From Chlamydiia bacterium (GTDB taxonomy: Bacteria > Chlamydiota > Chlamydiia > Chlamydiales > FEN-1388), in NCBI GenBank assembly GCA_003170575.1, contig PMZB01000135.1:1-10915 (forward strand): a stretch of 10,915 bases of DNA. Reading direction: 5' to 3'. Of the stretch, positions 5,838 through 10,915 are shown in pieces. The notes under the pieces were generated by a model. That model ran no database searches. It worked only from the letters and a program-made list of their open reading frames with translations, and was not told the origin of the DNA. How positions within the stretch are numbered: position 1 is the first letter of the stretch; each line of letters begins with the position of its first letter. The position numbers and the translations under genes are program-made.

Positions 5838-7955
5838 ATGGATGGGGAGAAATATACGACCATTCGCCGCATCACCAAAAGACCATTGTTTGAGAGGGAA
5901 ACAAGCATAAGGGCCCTCAAAAATGCATTATTCATGCTCCGACCGGATATCCAGTGGAGAAATCCGGTCATGTTTGTTGTGGAAGTAGGTGCTTTTTTAA
6001 TTTTAGTCCAAATCCTTTTGATGGGTTGGGGAAAAATTATTTCTCCCATACCTCTTACCTATTTTATTGCCATAGAGATATGGCTTGTTTTGACCCTCTT
6101 TTTTGCAAATTATGCAACAGCTCTTGCAGAAGCGCGAGGCAAGGCTCAAGCAGAATCCCTTCGGAAGACACGCCAGGAGACTGTTGCCTACAGGTTGCTT
6201 GATCATGAAAGTGTGGAGCAGATCTCCTCTTCTTTGTTAAATAAGGGGGATCGTGTGCTTGTCAAAGCAGGGCAGCTTATTCCCACGGATGGGGAAATCA
6301 TTGAAGGCGTCGCATCGATTGATGAATCAGCGATTACCGGGGAATCCGCGCCAGTCATACGAGAAGCAAACTCTGATCGCTCTGGCGTTACTGGAGGCAC
6401 ACTTGTACTCTCTGATCAAATTGTTGTCCTTGTCACAAGTAACAAGGGCGAGTCTCTTCTGGATAAAATGATTGCTTTGATTGAAAGTGCGATTCGGCAG
6501 AAAACACCTAACGAGCTTGCTGTAACAATGTTGCTTTCTGCCTTAACGTTGATTTTTCTGATTGTTGTGGTGCCTGTGTGGCCAATGGCATATCACGCTG
6601 AAACCTATATGACAGGGTATCTTCCACCACACACAGTTCTGCAAAATCTTGGCACGGATATTCCAACTCTTATTGCGCTCTTAGTCTGCTTGATCCCAAC
6701 CACCATTGGGGCACTTCTTGCCGCAATCGGCATTGCGGGTATGGATCGGGCGCTCCAATCTAATATCATTGCTTCGTCTGGTAAAGTGATTGAGCTTGCA
6801 GGGGACATTGATACGATCCTTTTTGACAAAACAGGAACGATCACGTTGGGAAATAGACGAGCGACATCATTGTTTGCCTTAAAACCATATTCTGAAGCCG
6901 AAGTATACTATTTAGCAGCTCTTGCATCTTTAGCCGACACCACGCCTGAAGGGAAAAGTATCAAAAAGTTATACGAAGATAGAGAGGGAAAAGAGCTGAC
7001 ACTTGCGGAAAATACTGCGTTTATCCCTTTTACGGCCAAGACACGGATGAGCGGCGTGAATCTTCCTGATGGAACAGAAATTAGAAAGGGGGCGCCAGAC
7101 GCTATTAAAAGATTTGTAGAGGGGAAGAATGGACGCATTCCCCCCGATCTAGAACCTATTGTCAGGGATATTGCCTTAAAAGGAGCCACACCCTTAGCTA
7201 TTGCCAAAAATAACACGATTGTTGGAGTGCTCTGCCTTGAAGATGTGCTAAAACCTCATATGAAAGTGCGCTTTAATCAGCTTCGAAAAATGGGTTTGCA
7301 TTTGGTTATGATAACCGGTGACAATCCTTTAACAGCTAAAACAATTACTGAGGAAGCCGGCCTTGATGACTTTTTAGCCGAAGCTACCCCTGAACATAAG
7401 CTTGACTTTATAAAGAAGCTTCAGGCAGAGGGCAAGCTTGTGGCGATGATGGGAGATGGAACAAATGATGCTCCTGCATTAGCTCAAGCTGATGTTGCCC
7501 TGGCTATGAATGCAGGCACAGATGCAGCTAAGGAAGCTGCAAATCTTATTGATCTTGATAGCGACCCAACCAAGCTCATCGAGGTCATAGAAAATGGCAA
7601 AGAGCTTCTTATCACAAGAGGAGCGGTCACCACCTTTTCCATAACAAATGATGTGGCAAAATATTTTGCGATTATTCCAGCTCTCTTTGCTGGCACACTT
7701 CCCTGGCTGAATTCCATTGATATCATGCATCTTCATTCGCCCACTTCAGCAATCCTCTCCGCGGTCATTTTTAATGCGCTTATCATCCCCTTTCTTATTC
7801 CTATAGCTCTAAAAGGGGTTAAGTACAAAGCTCTTGGTGCTGATGCCCTCTTTAGAAGAAACTTGGCTTTATGGGGGTTTGGGGGAGTTATTCTTCCTTT
7901 CATAGGAATTAAATTGATTGATGAAATAATGGTATATGCTGGGTTGGTAAACTAA
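5838..7955 (+). CDS. kdpB: KdpB, P-type ATPase subunit of the K+ pump
   Basis: KdpB is the type IA P-type ATPase that hydrolyses ATP to drive K+ import. Starting at ATG 5838 it is 705 aa (E. coli 682). This start is chosen because GGAGGAGG ends about 8 bases before it; an in-frame ATG at 5820 would overlap kdpA and lacks such a site. Motifs: A-domain TGES (167-170), CLIPTTIGALL in the membrane (284-294), phosphorylation site DKTGTIT with Asp330, MITGDNP (491-497), GDGTNDAPALAQAD (539-552), and Asp605/Lys608 in NDVAKYF, the membrane charges used for coupling. Ser170 of TGES corresponds to the serine whose phosphorylation inhibits E. coli KdpB, so that control could be kept. The gap to kdpC is one base. 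Confidence 0.98.
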   Translation: MDGEKYTTIRRITKRPLFERETSIRALKNALFMLRPDIQWRNPVMFVVEVGAFLILVQILLMGWGKIISPIPLTYFIAIEIWLVLTLFFANYATALAEARGKAQAESLRKTRQETVAYRLLDHESVEQISSSLLNKGDRVLVKAGQLIPTDGEIIEGVASIDESAITGESAPVIREANSDRSGVTGGTLVLSDQIVVLVTSNKGESLLDKMIALIESAIRQKTPNELAVTMLLSALTLIFLIVVVPVWPMAYHAETYMTGYLPPHTVLQNLGTDIPTLIALLVCLIPTTIGALLAAIGIAGMDRALQSNIIASSGKVIELAGDIDTILFDKTGTITLGNRRATSLFALKPYSEAEVYYLAALASLADTTPEGKSIKKLYEDREGKELTLAENTAFIPFTAKTRMSGVNLPDGTEIRKGAPDAIKRFVEGKNGRIPPDLEPIVRDIALKGATPLAIAKNNTIVGVLCLEDVLKPHMKVRFNQLRKMGLHLVMITGDNPLTAKTITEEAGLDDFLAEATPEHKLDFIKKLQAEGKLVAMMGDGTNDAPALAQADVALAMNAGTDAAKEAANLIDLDSDPTKLIEVIENGKELLITRGAVTTFSITNDVAKYFAIIPALFAGTLPWLNSIDIMHLHSPTSAILSAVIFNALIIPFLIPIALKGVKYKALGADALFRRNLALWGFGGVILPFIGIKLIDEIMVYAGLVN

Positions 7956-7956
7956 C

Positions 7957-8532
7957 ATGAGAACTCTTGCAAAAGCCTTATGGCTTCTTTTCTTTTCAGT
8001 CCTTCTTTGTGGCGTGCTCTATCCACTTGCCCTCTGGCTTGTGGGTCAAACGTTTTTTCCCTTTCAGGCAAATGGAAGCCTCGCACATGATGCTAGGGGA
8101 AATACTATTGGTTCCTATCTTATTGCCCAGCCTTTTACGGGAGATGGCTACTTTCACCCACGTCCCTCAGCCGCCTCCTACAACGCAGCAGCTTCTTCCG
8201 CCTCAAACCTTGCCCCTTCCAATCCAGCGCTCCGTGCCCGCGTCGAAGCAGATCTCAAGCAAATAACCATAAAGGGCGAAGTGCCTGCAGATATTGTGAC
8301 AACCTCTTCCTCCGGCCTTGACCCTCACATTACCCTCCAAAATGCTTATTATCAGCTCCCACGAGTTGTGCATGCTCGTGCACAGGCGCTTCATCTACCT
8401 GAAGAGGATGTTCGCGAAAAGATCACCAAGCTTCTTGAGCAAAAAGCTTTCGCTCCCTTGAATGGCCTCGGCGGAGAAAAAATCGTTAATGTGCTGGAGC
8501 TCAATCTAGTTTTAAGGGATGACCTCTATTAG
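7957..8532 (+). CDS. kdpC: KdpC, accessory subunit of the K+-transporting ATPase
   Basis: A 191-aa protein with one N-terminal membrane anchor (about residues 7-30) and an extracytoplasmic domain, the standard KdpC design and length. Family motifs: YLIAQPFTGDGYFHPRPSAA (54-73), SSASNLAPSNPAL (80-92), TTSSSGLDPHITLQNA (115-130) and the C-terminal VNVLELNLVL (177-186). KdpC stabilises the complex and raises K+ and ATP affinity. The start is one base after kdpB's stop; there is no strong ribosome site, so translation is probably coupled. Bases 8297-8340, covering the most conserved motif, recur downstream at 9262-9305. Confidence 0.96.
   Translation: MRTLAKALWLLFFSVLLCGVLYPLALWLVGQTFFPFQANGSLAHDARGNTIGSYLIAQPFTGDGYFHPRPSAASYNAAASSASNLAPSNPALRARVEADLKQITIKGEVPADIVTTSSSGLDPHITLQNAYYQLPRVVHARAQALHLPEEDVREKITKLLEQKAFAPLNGLGGEKIVNVLELNLVLRDDLY
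8297..8340 (+). repeat. 44-bp direct repeat, copy 1 (inside kdpC)
   Basis: This segment encodes the conserved kdpC motif TTSSSGLDPHITLQ. It matches 9262-9305 at 43 of 44 bases (C at 8304, G at 9269), with a constant offset of 965 bases. The match ends sharply at both edges. Confidence 0.9.
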
Positions 8533-8545
8533 ATCAAAAATTCAC

Positions 8546-8574
8546 TATTGATTTTTTATCCTACAAAATCAATA
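8546..8574. promoter_or_regulatory. 10-bp inverted repeat: operator-like site or terminator hairpin between kdpC and the toxin-antitoxin pair
   Basis: TATTGATTTT (8546-8555) and AAAATCAATA (8565-8574) are perfect inverted repeats around a 9-base centre. It could fold as a kdp operon terminator, but no U-run follows on the plus strand. The arms cover both boxes of the promoter predicted for the next gene pair, which fits an operator for an autoregulating antitoxin. Confidence 0.6.
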
Positions 8575-8576
8575 AT
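8548..8576 (+). promoter_or_regulatory. Predicted promoter of the toxin-antitoxin-like operon
   Basis: TTGATT (8548-8553) and AATAAT (8571-8576) are separated by exactly 17 bases and lie 28 bases before the ATG at 8604. The boxes match 4 of 6 and 5 of 6 sigma-70 consensus positions. The inverted repeat at 8546-8574 overlaps both. Confidence 0.5.
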
Positions 8577-8603
8577 GACGTTGTCTTACAGAGAGAATTC
8601 CCC

Positions 8604-8852
8604 ATGCCATATAAACCTATGTCGCCAAAAGAGTTTGAAAAGTACTTAAAAATGGTTGGCTGGTACCTGGAAAAGGGGAAAATTGACTGGAACTTATATA
8701 ATGAAAAGGCTCATTTCATCTGCTCTGTCAAAATAAGTCATGGAAGCAGAACGAAAAGCGAAGTAGCCGCAAGCTCTGTAAAAAAAGTGAAAAAAGAATT
8801 TGAAGAAAAAGGTTTTGTATGGCCTCCAAGAAAGAAATCGAAAAAGAGTTAG
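8604..8852 (+). CDS. Small HicA-like protein, putative toxin of a toxin-antitoxin pair
   Basis: An 82-aa basic protein. The layout is helix (MSPKEFEKYLKMVGW, 6-20), strands (about 21-46: WNLYNEKAHFICSVKIS), helix (about 53-70) and a Lys-rich tail (PPRKKSKKS). This order and the opening 'KEFxKxLKxxGW' resemble HicA toxins, small double-stranded-RNA-binding-fold ribonucleases that cleave mRNA. The usual GSHxxx catalytic histidine motif is not present in its normal place. His37 (KAHF) and His46 (SHG) are the only histidines, so assignment to HicA is tentative and activity unknown. The gene overlaps the next by 34 bases, and the toxin-first order is that of hicAB. Only a weak GAGAG ribosome site precedes ATG 8604. 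Confidence 0.55.
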   Translation: MPYKPMSPKEFEKYLKMVGWYLEKGKIDWNLYNEKAHFICSVKISHGSRTKSEVAASSVKKVKKEFEEKGFVWPPRKKSKKS

Positions 8853-9211
8853 CAATAGCACTCAAAGAAATAGGTGAGATAAAACCTGTCTTTGATAAAA
8901 GTTGTAAAGAATGGGTATTTTCTCATGAGTTATATCCAGTAGAATATGGCGGAAAAACTCCTGAAGAGGTCATTAAAAACTATCCACTGTATCTCAAAGA
9001 ATTCATCAAGCAACGACTCGATAAAAATTTGGCTCCATTCATTGAAAAGAAGACTAAAGGTCGAGGAGGATATCGGCCAGGAGCGGGTAGACCCAAGGGA
9101 ACAACCTCTGAACCAAAGCTCAGAGTATATTTACCAGAAGATGTGGCTAATTGGATTCGAATTCCAGAACATCTGCTAAAGGTAAAAAATCTTGTAAGGA
9201 AATGTTGTTGA
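8819..9211 (+). CDS. HicB-like protein, putative antitoxin with a DNA-binding tail
   Basis: A 130-aa protein. Residues 1-70 include an N-terminal helix and a segment WVFSHELYPVEYGGKTPEEV (32-51) followed by a helix (IKNYPLYLKEFIKQRL). This recalls the HicB fold, where strand-rich sequence ending 'xGxTPEEA' leads into a helix. A basic Gly-rich linker RGGYRPGAGRPKGTT (82-96) carries an AT-hook-like GRPKG. It ends in LRVYLPEDVANWIR (101-114) plus a final helix, which looks like a ribbon-helix-helix DNA-binding unit. The expected role is to neutralise the upstream protein and repress the shared promoter. AAAAAGG lies 6 bases before ATG 8819. The 34-base overlap with the upstream gene implies coupled translation. 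I have seen similar proteins, I believe, in environmental chlamydiae, but cannot check; the HicB assignment is tentative. Confidence 0.55.
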   Translation: MASKKEIEKELAIALKEIGEIKPVFDKSCKEWVFSHELYPVEYGGKTPEEVIKNYPLYLKEFIKQRLDKNLAPFIEKKTKGRGGYRPGAGRPKGTTSEPKLRVYLPEDVANWIRIPEHLLKVKNLVRKCC

Positions 9212-9254
9212 AAGTGATAAGATCTTAAAGAATCTAGTTCTTGCTGATTACTTT
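9211..9254 (+). terminator. Weak hairpin after the toxin-antitoxin-like pair
   Basis: AAAGTGAT (9211-9218) can pair with ATTACTTT (9247-9254) with one G-T wobble, and AAGAA (9228-9232) with TTCTT (9238-9242) inside it. The stems are AT-rich and no real U-run follows, so a terminator role is uncertain. Confidence 0.25.
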
Positions 9255-9261
9255 GTTATGA

Positions 9262-9305
9262 TGACAACGTCTTCCTCCGGCCTTGACCCTCACATTACCC
9301 TCCAA
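9262..9305 (+). repeat. kdpC: 44-bp direct repeat, copy 2 (kdpC fragment outside the gene)
   Basis: A displaced copy of kdpC bases 8297-8340 with one substitution. It still reads in the kdpC frame: from ATG 9258 it gives MMTTSSSGLDPHITLQQ and then a stop at 9309-9311. It is not a functional gene. It is either a relic of a duplication or recombination of the kdpC 3' region, or part of a dispersed repeat. Confidence 0.88.
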
Positions 9306-9615
9306 CAATAGAGTTTCCTTACGATCTCTTAAGTCGAGAGTGAGCAGAGCGACTTTTTCGCATCACAAAAAGCCGTTTCGCGACAAATAAACTGGGAAGG
9401 CACGTCACAAAAATAGCGCGCGTGACATATAATCTCGTTTGAGCGCCAAATCAAACCCAAGTTTACTGAGTGAGGGATCGAATTTTCTACAAATTGAAAA
9501 GACTCAACAAGGTTCCTAAAAAATTTGACACTACTCAATAACAATCTATTTTGTTTTCAAGGAGGAAAGAGGTATTTAGAAAATCCAACATGAAGACGTG
9601 GTCATTATTTCTTAG
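9306..9615. other. 310-base stretch without a convincing gene
   Basis: It lies between the kdpC fragment and the stop of the CHLPS-family gene. The minus strand is open for 71 codons from a TTG at 9544 to 9329 (text such as LGLIWRSNEIICHARYFCD), but it lacks a ribosome site and has no recognisable domain. It may be a decayed coding or repeat sequence. A perfect TATAAT occurs at 9428-9433 without a good -35. AAGGAGG at 9559-9565 is followed only by a 9-codon reading frame (ATG 9590). No rho-independent terminator for the neighbouring gene is evident. Confidence 0.5.
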
Positions 9616-10872
9616 CTAATTCTTGCTCTGGTGTAAACAGGCTTCGATTTTCCTTGCTAAGTACCCTGGGTCGCGTAATCCCCCATTATGATACTCAGGC
9701 ATCCCAATAAAGATCTTATTCTCCCTAGGAGTTGTCGGGTCGTCTAATAAAGCCTTGGCAAGAGAAGCTTTTGCAGGAATCACTCCATCGTTGATAATTT
9801 TTGAACTGTCAGTTAATTCTTGATAATCGCAAACGCATGCTGTTTGCATAATAATTTCGGGAGCTTGCAGCTTTTTGGAAGAGTGCACACAATCCATATT
9901 CCAACCCAAAATCTTTACTAAAAAGCCCAATGCTCGGTGAATAAGGAGAGAGGCGGTTGTGCTAAGGTCAGAAAAGGTCCGACTTTTCACAAAGACATAT
10001 TGAATGTCTTTTTTTAGCTCGTGATTTTTTAAAGCATCGCCTTGAACACCACCGCCAATAGAATGACCATATCCAATGATTTCTCGGGCTCCTATCCCTT
10101 TTTCCTTGTCTTCCAAGAATGCGAGCATGGCTCGATACCCTTTTGCCATCGCAGCTCTGTTTGGCAATCCGGAACTAACTCCGACTCCATTATAGTTAAA
10201 GACGATCGCATTGCCATTTAGCTCATTCAAGAGCTGATAAAGCTCATTGTAAACCAATTTTTGCTCATAGAATTCTCCATTTCCATTAGAAGGCAACATC
10301 CATCTTCCATTACCTAAAGTAGGGGCTTTTCCAACAATGACGGCATCGATTTTATACCCATCAACCTCAATGGTGAGGCGTTTATGTTTCCATTCATTCT
10401 CGAGATAAACTTGCGAACGAGTTTCTGTAGCATAATTTTTTGGGTATCCCATAAGGCTTGGGCTTGAAGCAGGCAATATCGCAACTTTGCCGGCAAGTCT
10501 GTGAAGTGCCTGACAAATGCCGATTGGGAAAACAATGATAGAAAGAATTTCCTTGAAAACTCTGCTAACCTTGGATTCGCTGTTCCATGTGTAGGAAACA
10601 GGAAGCAGTGTATTTGAGGCTAATTCCTGTTGAGTAACTTTTAAATAATCAGGTTGTCTATAAAATGCATTTTCTCCAGATAAGATCTCTCGAAGAGGAG
10701 TAGCTGGTACGCCTTGGGCATGGGCGGCATTGGTTCTTTTTATCGAACCATTAACCATTTCAGAGCTGCCGTCCAATTGTGCGAGCGTTCCACAGCCTGA
10801 AGCTTGATAAGGCGATGAAATATTTGATGCGGCAGATGGACCATATAAGGCATTAGATTGAATCTGACTCAT
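9616..10872 (-). CDS. CHLPS/DUF818-family alpha/beta hydrolase
   Basis: A 418-aa protein. Residues 1-100 are low-complexity, Ser/Ala/Gln-rich and probably disordered. A hydrophobic segment EILSIIVFPIGICQALHRL (108-126) may associate with a membrane. The C-terminal two thirds is an alpha/beta-hydrolase fold: oxyanion-loop region VFNYNGVGVSSG (224-235), nucleophile elbow GHSIGGG with Ser271 (269-275), probable acid Asp362 in NDGVIP, and His395 in PEYHNGG. These would form a complete Ser-Asp-His triad. The layout fits the CHLPS (DUF818) family, found mainly in chlamydiae, where several paralogues per genome are common; the substrate is unknown. No standard signal peptide is seen. GGAG lies 9 bases before ATG 10872. 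It stands alone on the minus strand, its promoter probably running past the right edge. Confidence 0.85.
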   Translation of the reverse strand: MSQIQSNALYGPSAASNISSPYQASGCGTLAQLDGSSEMVNGSIKRTNAAHAQGVPATPLREILSGENAFYRQPDYLKVTQQELASNTLLPVSYTWNSESKVSRVFKEILSIIVFPIGICQALHRLAGKVAILPASSPSLMGYPKNYATETRSQVYLENEWKHKRLTIEVDGYKIDAVIVGKAPTLGNGRWMLPSNGNGEFYEQKLVYNELYQLLNELNGNAIVFNYNGVGVSSGLPNRAAMAKGYRAMLAFLEDKEKGIGAREIIGYGHSIGGGVQGDALKNHELKKDIQYVFVKSRTFSDLSTTASLLIHRALGFLVKILGWNMDCVHSSKKLQAPEIIMQTACVCDYQELTDSSKIINDGVIPAKASLAKALLDDPTTPRENKIFIGMPEYHNGGLRDPGYLARKIEACLHQSKN

Positions 10873-10915
10873 ATATTTTTCTCCGGGAGCTCTTACAAAA
10901 GTAATTATTTTACAA

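Noticed and set aside
8297..9305. The 44-bp direct repeat as attL/attR of an element integrated into kdpC
   Set aside because: After site-specific integration the displaced kdpC 3' end should follow the right-hand copy. Sequence after 9305 does not encode the rest of KdpC.
9590..9619. Short plus-strand frame after the AAGGAGG at 9559-9565
   Set aside because: Spacing to the ATG is about 24 bases and the frame has only 9 codons before a stop.

Overview
The window looks like chromosome from a chlamydia-related bacterium (Chlamydiota, probably an environmental, amoeba-associated lineage rather than Chlamydia itself). The main reason is the last gene, which looks like a member of the CHLPS/DUF818 alpha/beta-hydrolase family, known mostly from chlamydiae. 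The moderately AT-rich, tightly packed genes and the small toxin-antitoxin-like pair fit this, but the genus cannot be fixed from the sequence alone.

Layout. (1) At the left edge, on the minus strand, lies the N-terminal 206 codons of a secreted choloylglycine-hydrolase/penicillin-V-acylase-like Ntn hydrolase. (2) Diverging from it is an unrecognised polytopic membrane protein of 248 aa. Its 3' end overlaps by 28 bases the 3' end of (3) an M32 metallocarboxypeptidase on the minus strand. (4) Immediately upstream of that, overlapping by ATGA, is a PAP2-type membrane phosphatase, so the phosphatase and peptidase form a two-gene minus-strand operon. (5) Diverging from the phosphatase is a complete plus-strand potassium-uptake operon: a 31-aa single-span membrane peptide, kdpF, kdpA, kdpB and kdpC, with ATGA overlap or gaps of 1 to 8 bases. 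The first two members are very short genes (31 and 26 aa) that automatic annotation would easily miss. No KdpD/KdpE sensor-regulator genes are present next to the operon. (6) After kdpC comes a 10-bp inverted repeat that overlaps a plausible promoter, then two overlapping small genes with the look of a HicAB-type toxin-antitoxin module. (7) About 350 bases of non-coding or degenerate DNA follow, starting with a 44-base near-perfect copy of the most conserved part of kdpC. (8) The right end holds the minus-strand CHLPS-family hydrolase.

How the parts fit. KdpFABC is a high-affinity, ATP-driven K+ importer: KdpA is the selectivity-filter subunit, KdpB the P-type ATPase, KdpC a periplasmic-side accessory subunit and KdpF a small stabilising peptide. 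All catalytic and filter motifs are intact, so the pump is expected to work. The direct repeat of kdpC sequence on both sides of the toxin-antitoxin-like pair, together with the operator-like palindrome over its promoter, is the most unusual structure here. It suggests that the pair arrived, or was rearranged, in a local recombination event at the 3' end of kdpC.
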